DNA of 31,984 nt, from the NCBI GenBank assembly GCA_021780095.1, contig JAJXZK010000088.1, forward strand, positions 1-31,984. The letters run 5' to 3'. The DNA comes from Acidobacteriota bacterium (GTDB lineage: Bacteria; Acidobacteriota; Terriglobia; Terriglobales; Acidobacteriaceae). A program made the translations under genes and the position numbers. This document shows positions 1 to 9,475 of this stretch, in pieces. The notes under the pieces are model-generated. The model saw only the letters and a program-made list of their open reading frames with translations. It did not search any database and was not told the DNA's origin. Each line of letters starts with the position of its first letter. Positions within the stretch are counted from its first letter, which is position 1.

Positions 1-2
1 TT

Positions 3-233
3 GTAGCAACGGCGCAGGCGTCGATGCAGCAGTCGGCGGAGAGCCTGCGAATTGTGCACAACCGCTACAAGGCGGGACTGGCGACGATGACCGATCTGCT
101 GCGCGCTGAAGATGCGCAACGCCGGAGCCAGAACGATTATTGGCGCGCCGTGTACGGAAACACAGTGGCGTATGCAGCCCTGATGTATTCGACCGGCGCC
201 CTTACCCCCGATTCAGCGGAGACCCTGCAATGA
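3..233 (+). CDS. TolC-like outer membrane efflux protein, C-terminal end (partial)
   Basis: The reading frame is open from the left edge to a TGA at 231-233, so only about 76 C-terminal residues are present. They read like the last helical repeat of TolC/OprM-type channels: a helix with SLRIVHNRYKAGLATMTDLL, then AEDAQRRSQNDYWRAVYGNTVAYAAL. The pattern of RY..G......LL..E.......Y..A......A...L is typical of the outer membrane efflux protein family. The stop overlaps the start of the next gene (ATGA at 230-233), so this is the first visible gene of a tripartite efflux operon. The product would form the outer membrane exit duct for the RND pump encoded downstream. The start lies outside the window. 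Confidence 0.8.
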   Translation, partial: VATAQASMQQSAESLRIVHNRYKAGLATMTDLLRAEDAQRRSQNDYWRAVYGNTVAYAALMYSTGALTPDSAETLQ

Positions 234-1339
234 AGCCAGTGCTATCTTCTCTACTCATTTTGACTCCCGTGCTGCTTTTGGGCTGCTCTCACGAGAGCCG
301 AACGGTGCAGGCAGCGCCCCCCACGGCACAAGCGCAACTAGTGAAAACCAGGGCACAGCAGATGCCGCAGTCGATTCGCACCAGCGGCACGGTCCATGCG
401 AAGGAAACGGCGATGATCTCCGCTCAGATGCCGGGGACAATCCGGCAGGTGCTGGTGCAGGCAGGCGACCGCGTGCGTGCGGGACAGTTGCTGATCGCGC
501 TGGATGACTCGGCGATGCGCTCACAATTGAATCAAGCGACGGCCGCGCAGACGGCAGTGGAGAAACAGCAGATGGGAGCGCAGGCAGGCGCGACGCTGGC
601 TGCGGGAACGCTGGCGCGTTACCAGGAATTGAAGAACGAGAAGAGCGTGAGTCCGCAGGAGTTTGACGAAGTGCAGCAGCGTTCAGAGGCGGCGCATCTG
701 CAACTGCAGGCGCTAGAGGCGCAGAGCAGCGAGGCGCAAGCCGCCGTGGCCGGCGCACGAACACAGTTGGGCTACATGCAGCTGCGTGCTCCATTCGCTG
801 GAATTGTGACGGCGCGCACGGCCGATCCAGGAACGCTGGCGACACCGGGAATCCCCTTGCTGCAGATCGATCGCGACGGCCCGTTGCAGTTGTACACGTC
901 TGTGGATGAATCCATGATTGGCTCCGTGCGGGTGGGAATGAAGCTGCCGGTGAGCATTGAAGGAATGGGCGCAGCCGAGGCTACAGCAACGGTGGCGCAG
1001 ATTGTTCCGGCGGCGGATCCATCGAGCCGCAGCTTTCAGGTGAAGCTGGACCTTCCGGCTTCAAAGCAGCTGCGCGCAGGAATGTATGCCACGGCAAATT
1101 TTCCTGGCGCGGTGCGGCCGGTAATTCTGGCGCCGCAGTCGGCGGTGGTGATGCGCGGATCGTTGCCTTGCGTCTACGCGCTGGACCCAGAGGGACTGGC
1201 GCAGCTTCGCTATGTGACGCTGGGCAACCCGCACGGGGATGAAGTCGAGATCCTCTCTGGCGTGGCTGCGGGAGAGACGCTGGTGAACGACCCGGGCGAT
1301 CGCGACCTCGCTGGCAAGCGCATCGAGGCTCAACGATGA
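230..1339 (+). CDS. RND efflux periplasmic adaptor (membrane fusion lipoprotein, HlyD/AcrA family)
   Basis: This is a 369-aa protein. The start at 230 is chosen over the longer open frame because it forms an ATGA overlap with the upstream stop and begins a lipoprotein signal peptide: MKP, a hydrophobic stretch and the lipobox LLGC with Cys19. Residues about 45-110 form a biotinyl/lipoyl half-domain ([19 protein letters not shown], then [15 protein letters not shown]). An alpha-helical hairpin rich in Q, E and A follows, then the second lipoyl half ([15 protein letters not shown]...DPGTLATPG) and the beta-barrel domain. This architecture bridges an inner-membrane RND pump to a TolC channel in the periplasm. 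The pump gene follows with another 4-base overlap. The exported substrate cannot be read from the sequence. Confidence 0.93.
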   Translation: MKPVLSSLLILTPVLLLGCSHESRTVQAAPPTAQAQLVKTRAQQMPQSIRTSGTVHAKETAMISAQMPGTIRQVLVQAGDRVRAGQLLIALDDSAMRSQLNQATAAQTAVEKQQMGAQAGATLAAGTLARYQELKNEKSVSPQEFDEVQQRSEAAHLQLQALEAQSSEAQAAVAGARTQLGYMQLRAPFAGIVTARTADPGTLATPGIPLLQIDRDGPLQLYTSVDESMIGSVRVGMKLPVSIEGMGAAEATATVAQIVPAADPSSRSFQVKLDLPASKQLRAGMYATANFPGAVRPVILAPQSAVVMRGSLPCVYALDPEGLAQLRYVTLGNPHGDEVEILSGVAAGETLVNDPGDRDLAGKRIEAQR

Positions 1340-4300
1340 AACCCTCTCCCCTCGAACCTAATCCGGAAAGCCCGACCAAGCCGCACGGAATCGCGGGACT
1401 TCTGGCCAGCATGTTTCTCGATTCGAAACTGACGCCGCTGTTTGTTGTGGCCTCTCTGGTGGTGGGATTGTTTGCGGTGCTGGCGATTCCGCGCGAAGAA
1501 GACCCGCAGATCCAGGTGCCGATGCTGGACGTGATGACGGCTATGCCGGGCGCATCGCCGGCGGAAGTGGAGCAGCGAGTCACCAATCCGATCGAGAACC
1601 TGATGCACGAGATTCCCGGAGTGGAATATGTCTACTCGATCTCGAGCCCAGGACAGAGCCTGGTGATTGTGCGCTTCACGGTGGGCACGCCGGAGCAGGA
1701 TGCACTGGTCAAGGTATACAGCAAGCTCTATTCGAATGCCGACCGGACGCCGGTGGGCGCTTCGCCTTCGCTGGTGAAGGCGCACTCGATCGACGATGTG
1801 CCGATTCTGGCGCTGACGTTGTGGGGTGCGAAATACACTGGCTATCAACTGCGGCAAATCGCGGAGGAGGTGCAGCACACCATTCGGCAGGTGCCGGATG
1901 TGTCGGAAACGAAGTTGATCGGTGGACAACCGCGTGCCATGCGAGTGGTGTTGAGCACCGCGAAGTTGTCGGGCTTCGGTATTTCTCCCGACGCGGTCGT
2001 CTCACGCCTGAAGGCGGCGAATGCCCGCACACAAGCAGGCGCGTTTGCCGAGGGTAACCAGGAAGTTCTGGTGGACGCAGGAAATCTGTTTCGTGACACC
2101 GCTGATCTGGCGGGGGTTGTGCTTGGGGTTGCCAATGGACGACCGGTCTATCTGCGCGATGTGGCGGACGAGATCGTGGATGGGCCGGCGGAGCCGCAAG
2201 ATTACGTGCTATTCGGAACGACTCGCACCGGTGCACATCTCGGTGCGGCGCAGGAATATCCGGCGGTCACGATCACGATTGCGAAGCGCAAGGGCACCAA
2301 CGCCACCGACATTTCGCGCGCGGTGTTACAGCGCGTGGCGGAGATGCGGGGGGTGACGTTGCCGGCCGACGTAACGGTCACGACCACGCGCAATTACGGC
2401 GCGACCGCCAAGGCCAAGTCGGATGAGTTGCTGAAGCATCTGCTGCTGGCCACTCTTTCCGTGACGTTTCTGATTGCGCTGTTCCTCGGCTGGCGGGAGT
2501 CGGGCGTGGTGCTGCTGGCTATTCCCGTGACGCTGGCGCTGACCATGGTGGTGTTTTACCTATTGGGCTACACGCTGAACCGGGTGACGCTATTCGCGCT
2601 GATTTTCAGCATCGGCATTCTGGTGGACGACGCCATTGTTGTGGTCGAGAACATGGTCCGACATTTTCGTCTGCCGAAGAACAGCCGGCGTCCGTTGAGT
2701 GAAGTTGCGGTGGAGGCTGTGGCCGAGGTTGGGAACCCCACTATTCTGGCGACTTTCACCGTGATTGCAGCGATTCTGCCGATGGCATTGGTGCGCGGCC
2801 TAATGGGGCCATACATGAGGCCGATTCCAGTGGGCGCCTCGACGGCCATGATGTTTTCTTTGATTGTCGCGTTCGTGGTGTCGCCGTGGGCAGCAATGCG
2901 CCTACTGGGACGCAAACATCTGAGCGGCGCGCACGCCCCGGAACCGGAGAAGGAAGGGTGGCTGACGCGATTTTACCGACGGGTGATGCATCCGCTGCTG
3001 TACAAACCGCGGACGCGCTACGTTTTTCTGGGCGTGGTGGTGCTGCTGCTTCTGGCAGCTTGTGCGCTGGTACCGCTCAAGATGGTGCTGGTAAAGATGC
3101 TGCCCTTCGACAATAAGAGCGAGTTTCAGGTGATGATCAACATGCCCGACGGCACTCCCCTGGAGCAGACGACACGCGTGGCTCAAGCGCTCGGTACCTA
3201 CCTGAGCCAGCAGCGCGATGTTGCGAATTACCAGATCTACTCGGGCACGTCGGGTCCATACAACTTTAACGGTCTGGTGCGGCACTACTACCTGCGCAGC
3301 CAGCCCAACCAGGCGGACATCCAGGTGAACCTGCTGCCCGCCGATGTGCGCAGCACGCAAAGCCATGCGATCGCAAAACGCATGCGGCCCGGACTGGACC
3401 AGATTGCGCAGCGGTATGGTGCGCGGATTCAAGTCTCCGAGGTGCCCCCGGGACCGCCGGTGCTGCAGACGCTGGTGGCCGAAATTTATGGACCCAGCCC
3501 GCAGGGGCAGTTGCAAGTCGCTCGCCAGGTGAAGCAAATCTTCCAGCAGACCAAGGGTGTCGTGGATACCGACTGGTACATGCAGGACCCGCAGCAGCAA
3601 TTGGTATTGCAGGTCGACGAAACCAAGGCGGCGCTGCACGGAATCGCAGTGGCGCAGGTGGCGCAGACAATTCAACTGGCGGCGTCCGGGATGCAGGCGG
3701 GGCTGTTGCACTCGCAGGATGCGCGCGAAGCTGTGCCGACGATCGTGGAGTTGGATCGACCGGACCGCTCGTCCCTGCAGGCCCTGGAGAACATCAAACT
3801 GCGCGGCGCGGACGGCAGCATGGTTTCGTTGCGGGAACTGGTGGACGTGGAGCACACCACGTTGAAGCCCGATATTTACCACAAGAATCTGAAGCGCGTG
3901 GTGTATGTGACCGGCGATGTGGCAGGCGCCGAAGAGAGCCCGGTCTACGCGATTATGAAGATGAACCAGGCGCTGGATAAATTGACGTTGCCCGATGGAT
4001 ACAAGCTGGTTCGTTACAACTCGGTCCAGCCGGAGTCGACAGACCACTACTCGATGAAGTGGGACGGCGAGTGGCAAATCACGATCGAGGTCTTCCGCGA
4101 TTTGGGACTGGCGTTCGCCGCGGTGCTGATCCTGATTTATGTGCTGGTGGTGGGCTGGTTCAAGTCCTTCACCGTGCCGCTGGCAATTATGGCGCCGATT
4201 CCGCTGACGCTGGTGGGCATTCTTCCTGCGCATGCACTACTGGGAGATTTCTTCACTGCGACTTCGATGATCGGATTCATTGCCGGCGCCGGCATTATCG

Positions 4301-4620
4301 TGCGCAATTCCATCCTGGTGGTGGACTTTATCGAGCTGCGACGCAACGAAGGCATGCCGCTGGCAGAAGCGGTGATCGATGCGGGCGCGGTGCGGCTGCG
4401 GCCAGTGCTGCTGACGGCGGCAGGAGTGGTGGTGGGCGCCAGTGTGATTCTGACCGACCCGATCTTTCAAGGCCTGGGATTGTCGCTGATCGCAGGCGGA
4501 GTCGCTTCAACATTTCTATCTTGGCCTGCGGTACCAGTGTTGTATTACATGCTGAATGCCCACAAGGAGCAGGCGCAACATTCATCTCTCAACACGAAGA
4601 AAGAGGAGGTTTTGTCATGA
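1336..4620 (+). CDS. RND efflux transporter permease (AcrB/HAE1-like)
   Basis: This 1094-aa protein has the usual length for AcrB-type permeases. The N-terminus has a short cytoplasmic segment, TM1 ([20 protein letters not shown]) and the family motif [12 protein letters not shown] followed by [18 protein letters not shown] of the porter domain. TM4 carries [14 protein letters not shown] (about residues 426-440), whose two Asp residues belong to the proton relay. TM segments 2-6 cluster after residue 365 and TM8-12 after about residue 920, with a large periplasmic porter loop in each half. It takes substrates from the inner membrane or periplasm and exports them with the adaptor and TolC protein encoded upstream, driven by proton flow. 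The start overlaps the adaptor stop and the stop overlaps the next start. It could export drugs or other small molecules; I see no clear signature of the metal-specific CusA subgroup. Confidence 0.94.
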   Translation: MKPSPLEPNPESPTKPHGIAGLLASMFLDSKLTPLFVVASLVVGLFAVLAIPREEDPQIQVPMLDVMTAMPGASPAEVEQRVTNPIENLMHEIPGVEYVYSISSPGQSLVIVRFTVGTPEQDALVKVYSKLYSNADRTPVGASPSLVKAHSIDDVPILALTLWGAKYTGYQLRQIAEEVQHTIRQVPDVSETKLIGGQPRAMRVVLSTAKLSGFGISPDAVVSRLKAANARTQAGAFAEGNQEVLVDAGNLFRDTADLAGVVLGVANGRPVYLRDVADEIVDGPAEPQDYVLFGTTRTGAHLGAAQEYPAVTITIAKRKGTNATDISRAVLQRVAEMRGVTLPADVTVTTTRNYGATAKAKSDELLKHLLLATLSVTFLIALFLGWRESGVVLLAIPVTLALTMVVFYLLGYTLNRVTLFALIFSIGILVDDAIVVVENMVRHFRLPKNSRRPLSEVAVEAVAEVGNPTILATFTVIAAILPMALVRGLMGPYMRPIPVGASTAMMFSLIVAFVVSPWAAMRLLGRKHLSGAHAPEPEKEGWLTRFYRRVMHPLLYKPRTRYVFLGVVVLLLLAACALVPLKMVLVKMLPFDNKSEFQVMINMPDGTPLEQTTRVAQALGTYLSQQRDVANYQIYSGTSGPYNFNGLVRHYYLRSQPNQADIQVNLLPADVRSTQSHAIAKRMRPGLDQIAQRYGARIQVSEVPPGPPVLQTLVAEIYGPSPQGQLQVARQVKQIFQQTKGVVDTDWYMQDPQQQLVLQVDETKAALHGIAVAQVAQTIQLAASGMQAGLLHSQDAREAVPTIVELDRPDRSSLQALENIKLRGADGSMVSLRELVDVEHTTLKPDIYHKNLKRVVYVTGDVAGAEESPVYAIMKMNQALDKLTLPDGYKLVRYNSVQPESTDHYSMKWDGEWQITIEVFRDLGLAFAAVLILIYVLVVGWFKSFTVPLAIMAPIPLTLVGILPAHALLGDFFTATSMIGFIAGAGIIVRNSILVVDFIELRRNEGMPLAEAVIDAGAVRLRPVLLTAAGVVVGASVILTDPIFQGLGLSLIAGGVASTFLSWPAVPVLYYMLNAHKEQAQHSSLNTKKEEVLS

Positions 4621-4832
4621 CAGTTGATCGGGCGCTCCGTTTGATGGCAGGTGCCGTGGTCCTGATTTCTCTGGGGCTGGCTCGGTGGGTTTCGCCGAAC
4701 TGGCTTTGGCTGACGGCGTTTGTCGGGCTGAATTTGTTTCAGTCCGCCTTCACCAACTGGTGTCCGGCGATGGCGATTTTTCGAAAAATAGGTTTGTCTG
4801 AGCCGGGCAGGTCGGCGCGATGCGTCAACTGA
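4617..4832 (+). CDS. DUF2892 (YgaP-like) small inner membrane protein
   Basis: This is a 71-aa protein whose ATG at 4617 overlaps the permease stop (ATGA), with AGGAGG about 5-10 bases upstream. It begins [20 protein letters not shown], has a second membrane segment ([17 protein letters not shown]) and then [14 protein letters not shown]. The order RxxRxxAG, two membrane helices and a Cys-Pro pair is typical of the DUF2892 domain, which in E. coli YgaP is the membrane-anchoring part of a rhodanese. No rhodanese domain is present here. Its place at the end of the efflux operon suggests an accessory role for the pump or for sulfur/redox handling, but that is inference. Confidence 0.82.
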   Translation: MTVDRALRLMAGAVVLISLGLARWVSPNWLWLTAFVGLNLFQSAFTNWCPAMAIFRKIGLSEPGRSARCVN

Positions 4833-4859
4833 CGCCGGTGCAGCGAGGAGGAGAACGCG

Positions 4860-5276
4860 ATGGAAGTGAAAGTGATTCATGTTGGAAAGCAAAGATTTCA
4901 GATCCACGCAAGACAGCACACAATTGAAAGCGACCAGCCGTTGGAGAACGGAGGGGAGGATGCGGCGATGACGCCGCCCGAGATTTTCCTTGCTTCACTG
5001 GGCTCTTGTGCTGCTTTTTATGCAGCGCAGTATCTTTCTAGCCGCAAGCTTGCCGATCATGGTCTGGAGGTTTTAGTGGATGCTGAAAAGCTGCGGGATC
5101 CGGCGCGGCTGGGCGACTTTGTCATCAAAGTGCAAAGCCCGGTTAGCTTGACTTCCGATCAGGCCGTTGCGATGGAGCGCTCGGTGCATCGCTGCCTGAT
5201 TCACCAGACCATGCTGCAGCCTGCGCAGATTGCAATTGAGGTTGTAGCGACGGCGGGAGAGCCGGCAATTGCTTGA
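4860..5276 (+). CDS. OsmC/Ohr family protein
   Basis: This is a 138-aa protein preceded by a strong ribosome binding site (GAGGAGGAG about 7 bases before the ATG). The central motif TPPEIFLASLGSCAAFYAAQ places the first redox Cys at residue 50, and RCLIHQTM places the second at residue 112. Both catalytic cysteines of OsmC/Ohr peroxidases are therefore present. Family members reduce organic hydroperoxides in the cytoplasm using lipoyl or thiol donors. The gene lies 27 bases after the DUF2892 gene and may be co-transcribed with the efflux operon, which would link the pump to peroxide or reactive-sulfur stress. OsmC and Ohr subgroups cannot be separated with certainty here; the N-terminal region looks closer to general OsmC-like (YhfA-type) proteins. 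Confidence 0.88.
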   Translation: MEVKVIHVGKQRFQIHARQHTIESDQPLENGGEDAAMTPPEIFLASLGSCAAFYAAQYLSSRKLADHGLEVLVDAEKLRDPARLGDFVIKVQSPVSLTSDQAVAMERSVHRCLIHQTMLQPAQIAIEVVATAGEPAIA

Positions 5277-5543
5277 AAATAAAGGCGCAGAACCGGCTCG
5301 ACATGGAGCTGGCCGGCATCAAGACCGCAGTGGACTCAAAATTCAAGGAGCCGAACTTTCGTCCACCGTCAAACCGTAGCGCGCGGCCGCGGACCGGTTC
5401 ACACCCACATCCAGATAGGAGCGTTGGGAAACTCGTTGCTGCAAAGAGGTGAAATCGGAGTCCGCTACCAAAACGAAAGAAGCGTCCGCGGGCCATACGG
5501 CCAAGGGACACATTCTTTTTGAGTGGAAGCTGCGGGCGAAATT

Positions 5544-6662
5544 TCAGATGCGCATCGGCATGATGATGTAGCGATAGCGGAAATCGTCCTTCGCGTCTTC
5601 CGGACGAACCTGGCCCGCGGTCTGGGCGTCTTTGAATTCCAAGCGCACTTCGCTGACATCTCCAACGGCCTTCAGAAAATCGACCATATAAGTGGAATTG
5701 AATCCTATAACGAGCGGATCCATGTTGTAGGGCGTCTCGATGGTGTCTTCCGACTCGCCGGCCTCGGTGGAGGACGACGAAATCTTCATCTCGTTCTGTT
5801 CCAGGCGGACTTTGACAGCGCCGGATCGTTCATCCGCGAACTGCGCAACACGCTGGATGGATGCCAGCAGGTCTGTGGTGCGCACGATCACGAAGCGATT
5901 GTTGTCGCGCGGCAAAACCGCCTCGTAATTCGGGAACTGGCCGGTGAGTTTGCGCGAGGTTAGAACGCGATTGCCTACCTGGAAATAGAGGGTCTGTTCA
6001 TCGTCAGAAAAGTCGATGAATTCTTCCTCAGTATTCGCTAGTAGCGACTGCAGTTCGGAGAGTGCTTTGCGCGGAATTAGAAGCTTCTTCTCGCCGCTGA
6101 CGGCTAGATTCTCGTTTGTCTTCTCGATGTGCGCGAGACGATGACCATCGGTAGCCACCATTGTCAAGCTGCCCGCCTTCACTAGCAATAATGCACCGTT
6201 CAGCGTATAGCGCGACTCCTCATTGGCAACCGAGAAGATGGTTTTGCCGATCATATTCCGCAGAACGGAGGCAGGTAGACGAATTGCTCCGGCCGTTGGA
6301 AACGGCAGCACCTGCGGGAAATTTGCGCGCGCCATGCCTACCATTTTCGTGTTCGAGCGGCCGAGACGAATCTGCACCCAATGGTTTTCCATCAGCTTAA
6401 TGCTGATTTCGCCATCCGGAAGCAGTTTGATGTAGTCGAATAATTTGCGTGCTGGAATGGTACAGGAGCCCGGCTTCTTGACTTTGGCGACACAGGAAGT
6501 GCGGATGCTTTGATCGAGATCCGTGGCTGTGATCGTCAATCGATCCTGATCCGCTTCCAGTAAGAAGTTCGATAAGATCGGAATTGTCGTCTTGCGTTCG
6601 ACAACGCCTTGAGTGGCTGTTAATTCTCGCAGCAACAGCTGCCGGTTTACGCTGATTTCCAT
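5544..6662 (-). CDS. dnaN: DNA polymerase III beta subunit (sliding clamp)
   Basis: This 372-aa protein starts at the ATG at 6660-6662 (MEISVNRQLLLRELTATQ). An in-frame ATG at 6713 would add 17 residues and has a slightly better AGAGAG upstream, so the start is not settled; the shorter form matches the usual clamp length. Recognisable segments are GVVERKTTIPILSNFLLEA, LTITATDLDQSIRT, a central domain with GRSNTKMVGMARANFPQVL, and the C-terminal YRYIIMPMRI, which matches the conserved P-M-R end that forms part of the partner-binding pocket. The dimeric ring tethers DNA polymerase III and other clamp-binding proteins to DNA. It is on the same strand as dnaA but about 4.6 kb from it, unlike the usual dnaA-dnaN operon. 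Confidence 0.96.
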   Translation of the reverse strand: MEISVNRQLLLRELTATQGVVERKTTIPILSNFLLEADQDRLTITATDLDQSIRTSCVAKVKKPGSCTIPARKLFDYIKLLPDGEISIKLMENHWVQIRLGRSNTKMVGMARANFPQVLPFPTAGAIRLPASVLRNMIGKTIFSVANEESRYTLNGALLLVKAGSLTMVATDGHRLAHIEKTNENLAVSGEKKLLIPRKALSELQSLLANTEEEFIDFSDDEQTLYFQVGNRVLTSRKLTGQFPNYEAVLPRDNNRFVIVRTTDLLASIQRVAQFADERSGAVKVRLEQNEMKISSSSTEAGESEDTIETPYNMDPLVIGFNSTYMVDFLKAVGDVSEVRLEFKDAQTAGQVRPEDAKDDFRYRYIIMPMRI

Positions 6663-6943
6663 CGCAGTACTCTCGACCACTGGCTTCTCCGGCTGGACTT
6701 CCAGACTTGGCATTCAGAACGTCTCTCTTTTCAACCTTATATACCACGGGAGCGGCCCGCTGCGAACCCACGGTTGATGTTGACTTCATTGTAGAGAACA
6801 AACCTTGGGTCCGGCATGGAAATCCGCTGCGGAAAATAGGGTACAGACGATGAAAAGATGGTGTCAGCCAGCACCGCTTGGGGAATTCTGTTTTCGGGGT
6901 TTTTGCGTAGTTTGTTGGCGCTCTCGGAAACGCTGTCTTGCTA

Positions 6944-7006
6944 ATTACTACTGGAAAAATAAATAGAAATAGAAAGACAGTAGTAGTAATAGATGGCGGT
7001 GGAAAT
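6944..7006. other. AT-rich element with TAG triplets upstream of dnaN: possible DnaA-trio/unwinding region
   Basis: In the 550-base gap upstream of dnaN, an AT-rich stretch (6954-6977) lies between ATTACTACTG (6944-6953) and CAGTAGTAGTAAT (6978-6990). On the + strand 6981-6992 reads TAG TAG TAA TAG, the pattern of DnaA-trios. A DnaA-box-like GGTGGAAAT (6998-7006, 7 of 9 to TGTGGAAAA) sits beside it across a GC-rich spacer. The order box, GC-rich, trios, AT-rich matches the basal unwinding system known from Bacillus. A competing reading is a 44-codon minus-strand ORF (6941-7075) in which the triplets are consecutive Tyr codons. No perfect DnaA box was found. Confidence 0.3.
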
Positions 7007-7050
7007 CAGGATATTGAAGCCCTCGCCAATGAGAGCTAGGTTGCGGGCTA

Positions 7051-7074
7051 TGTCCTGTTTTCTAAAACTGGACA
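7051..7074. promoter_or_regulatory. 24-base near-perfect palindrome
   Basis: TGTCCTGTTTT (7051-7061) and AAAACTGGACA (7064-7074) are 11-base arms matching at 10 positions around a central CT. There is no T-run after it on either strand, which speaks against an intrinsic terminator. It lies about 390 bases upstream of the dnaN start and 190 bases downstream of the preceding gene. It fits the size of an operator for a dimeric repressor, but I cannot name the protein. Confidence 0.4.
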
Positions 7075-7099
7075 TCTAGAAAAAGCAAAACCGGTAAAA

Positions 7100-7257
7100 G
7101 CGATGCACAACTCAGGCTGCAGCCGGGGTTGGCTGCCTCAATCTCCACACGCTCCACAGGGAAGGTGCCAGCCCATGTTAATTTCTCGGACTGGATGTGC
7201 AAAGCTGATTCCCATGCAGGAATAGAGGGGCTTCCAAGAGCCTCAGCGATGCACAAC
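7100..7257. repeat. Two copies of the 12-mer GCGATGCACAAC
   Basis: The 12-mer occurs exactly at 7100-7111 and 7246-7257, in the same orientation, 146 bases apart. The second copy ends just beyond the stop codon of the next minus-strand gene. The core CGATGCACA matches the DnaA-box consensus TTATNCACA at 7 of 9 positions, so these are weak DnaA-box candidates. No other function is evident. The remainder of 6714-7259 holds no convincing gene. Confidence 0.3.
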
Positions 7258-7259
7258 GA

Positions 7260-8168
7260 TCACTTTTCCGGCTCCATGCCCAACTCGTTAGAGATGCCGC
7301 CGTTTTTCAGGTTGTCAATCGCTTCCCGGACGGTCATCGAAGAGGGAACTTTCTTGTAATCGCTTGTGATCTCATCCTCCTGCTCGTTGATGCTTTTGAA
7401 AATCAACATGTGACCCTGGATATGTACGTGAGTTTCCGTGATTTCCCAGATGCCGGGGTCTACCTGTGAACGGACGATGCGGAACGTGCCGCCCTTATCC
7501 ATTTTTCCGAAGATTCCCCAGCCAAATTCCACTGTTTGAATCAGCTTTCCACTTAGCACAATCAAGCGTTTTTGGGCTGCGTCCACAATCATTTGGCCGG
7601 CCATAGCGGCAAAGACACGGGAGGCGTAGGTGGGCGGCTGGAAGGCCGGATTGGGCTTGAAGGCGAGGGTAATTTTGCCGTCCGACTCTCCCGCGTAGCT
7701 CCAGAGGAAACCGTCCGGCAACATTTTCATCAGGGAGACTGCTTGCTGGTCGTCGTGAGCGCTGCTCTTCCGTTGTTTGGCCACTACCGAAGGATCGCTG
7801 AGAACACTCTCCATGCGGGCTTCGTCCTGCGCCTGCTGTTGCGCCGTCAATGGGTGGCCGTTCAATAGAATCAGCTTGGACACGGTGCCATCCGGCGTTT
7901 CGACGACCAGCTTGACCGTGCTTTTTCCCGGCAGGGTATCGGAATCGCGATACATCCAGTGGGTATGGTCGTTCTGGTTGGCATGCAATTCGTTAGTGAC
8001 AACCTGCTCGACCAGTTGGTGCGCAGAAAGTTTCTGTGCGGCAGAACTTCCACAAAACCCAGTGAATAACAGAAACGACAGCAAGGCAATGGCCATATAA
8101 CCGGGAACTCTCGCCACGGAAACTGTGGCTTGAAAAGACTTCCGTCCGTTTGAAACTCGCACGCACAC
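7260..8168 (-). CDS. Secreted protein of unknown function
   Basis: This is a 302-aa protein read from a GTG at 8168. AAGGAAGAG lies directly before it, and a second GTG two codons later is equally possible. The N-terminus has a basic stretch and then MAIALLSFLLFTGFCGSSAAQ, which looks like a Sec signal peptide cleaved near AAQ. The mature part is soluble, begins with a helix (LSAHQLVEQVVTNELHANQ) and continues with alternating beta-like strands (STVKLVVETPDGTVSKLILLNG, GGTFRIVRSQVDPGIWEITETHVHIQGHMLIFKSI). This resembles lipoprotein-carrier-like or outer-membrane-sorting-like folds, but I recognise no named family. It follows the cyclopropane synthase gene by 20 bases with its ribosome binding site in the gap, so the two probably form an operon with a shared envelope role. 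Confidence 0.7.
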   Translation of the reverse strand: MCVRVSNGRKSFQATVSVARVPGYMAIALLSFLLFTGFCGSSAAQKLSAHQLVEQVVTNELHANQNDHTHWMYRDSDTLPGKSTVKLVVETPDGTVSKLILLNGHPLTAQQQAQDEARMESVLSDPSVVAKQRKSSAHDDQQAVSLMKMLPDGFLWSYAGESDGKITLAFKPNPAFQPPTYASRVFAAMAGQMIVDAAQKRLIVLSGKLIQTVEFGWGIFGKMDKGGTFRIVRSQVDPGIWEITETHVHIQGHMLIFKSINEQEDEITSDYKKVPSSMTVREAIDNLKNGGISNELGMEPEK

Positions 8169-8188
8169 CTCTTCCTTTTCTCACTTCC

Positions 8189-9475
8189 TTACCACACGGC
8201 GGCTTTCGATGCCGCCGTCGTCCAGCCTTGATACCAATTCTCTCGCATCGTGAAGGTCGGTAGCGTTTTGCCAGGGCGCGCCAAAAGAACTTGATAGAGT
8301 TCGATGTTGCCCTGCTGAAAGGCATAGGCTGACCCTGCCATGTAGAGCAGCCAGATTCGATAGGTTCGCTCGGAAACGGTTTTCAGCACTGCCTGAATAT
8401 TTTTCTGCAGGTTTTCCACCCAGATGCGCAGCGTCTGCTCATAATGGATGCGAAGATTATCGACGTCACGCACTTCAAAGCCAACGGATTCGGCCACACC
8501 CAGCACTTCGGCCAGGGTGACAAGGTCGCCATCGGGAAATACATACTTGTCCATGAAGGAATCTTTTGCGAGAGGGCAGCCCGCGGACCGGGCAATGCCG
8601 TGATTGAGAAACAGTCCATCCGGGGAGAGCATGCGCATCACCGTGGAGAAGTACTCGCCCAGATTTTTTAACCCAACATGCTCAAACATGCCGACGCTGG
8701 CGATTTTGTCGAACCGTGTCTGCAGCTCCGGAATGGAGCGATAGTCTCGCAGCTCGACGCGGCACTTGTCTTCCAGCTGGGCGTGACAAATCCTTCTTGC
8801 GGTGATGTCCGCCTGCTCTTGGCTTAGGGTGATGCCGTAGGTGTCCGCCATATAGCGGGAGGAGGCGTGCAGCAAAAGACTGCCCCATCCGCAGCCGATA
8901 TCCAGGAAGCGCTCGTTCGGAGCCAGGGCAAGCTTGCGGCAGATCAGCTCCAGCTTGTTGGTCTGGGCGCATTCCAGGCAATCTGTAGGCTCGCGGAAAT
9001 AGGCGCAAGAGTAGGACAGTGTAGGTCCGAGCCAAGTCCGATAGAAGTCGACGGGAAGGTCATAGTGGTAAGAGATGGCAGTGCGGTCTCTCCCGATCGA
9101 GTGCTGTCTGCCAGAGCGCCACCACTGTGCCAGGTCGGACGAGGAGCGCCAGAGGGTGCGCAAGATTGCGTGACCCGTGCTGGCGATATGCTGATATATG
9201 TGGCGCACTGGAGGAAAGGCGGCGAACAGATCGCCTTCGACATCAAGATCCTGGTTGATGAAGGCTTCTCCCAAGGTTCGGTCTGTCGGGTCCTTTAGCA
9301 GCGCACGCCAGGCGGCGGAGGTTTTGATCACAAACGTGCATTGTGGCGGCTGGTTCTGCGATGAGAACCAGGACCACCCGTCCGCGCTCCGAATAGAGAA
9401 ACAGGGGCCGGAATACTCGCGGAAGAGGTCGTGAAACAGCTGCGTGCGTTGCGTCTGGTTCGATGCAGAAAGCAT
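8189..9475 (-). CDS. cfa: Cyclopropane-fatty-acyl-phospholipid synthase family methyltransferase
   Basis: This 428-aa protein starts at the ATG at 9473-9475, chosen over an ATG 31 codons upstream because GGAGGGAG stands 4-11 bases before it. Residues 137-145 (HYDLPVDFY) and the following segment YSCAYF are typical of the CFA synthase active site. LDIGCGWGS at 191-199 is the S-adenosylmethionine-binding loop, and SVGMFEHVG at 260-268 is the conserved motif ahead of the catalytic region. The enzyme transfers a methylene group from S-adenosylmethionine to double bonds of membrane phospholipid acyl chains, at the inner face of the membrane, usually under acid or stationary-phase stress. It lies between dnaA and dnaN, an unusual place. 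A related SAM-dependent fatty-acid methyltransferase cannot be excluded. Confidence 0.93.
   Translation of the reverse strand: MLSASNQTQRTQLFHDLFREYSGPCFSIRSADGWSWFSSQNQPPQCTFVIKTSAAWRALLKDPTDRTLGEAFINQDLDVEGDLFAAFPPVRHIYQHIASTGHAILRTLWRSSSDLAQWWRSGRQHSIGRDRTAISYHYDLPVDFYRTWLGPTLSYSCAYFREPTDCLECAQTNKLELICRKLALAPNERFLDIGCGWGSLLLHASSRYMADTYGITLSQEQADITARRICHAQLEDKCRVELRDYRSIPELQTRFDKIASVGMFEHVGLKNLGEYFSTVMRMLSPDGLFLNHGIARSAGCPLAKDSFMDKYVFPDGDLVTLAEVLGVAESVGFEVRDVDNLRIHYEQTLRIWVENLQKNIQAVLKTVSERTYRIWLLYMAGSAYAFQQGNIELYQVLLARPGKTLPTFTMRENWYQGWTTAASKAAVW

Noticed and set aside
2902..4233. 443-aa open frame opposite the RND permease gene
   Set aside because: It is the antisense shadow of a strongly conserved coding gene in GC-rich DNA, with an odd His/Gln/Arg-rich composition.
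5303..5452. Short plus-strand frame starting MELAGIKTAVDSKFKEP
   Set aside because: Only 49 codons with a low-complexity Pro/Arg tail and no ribosome binding site; nothing supports it.
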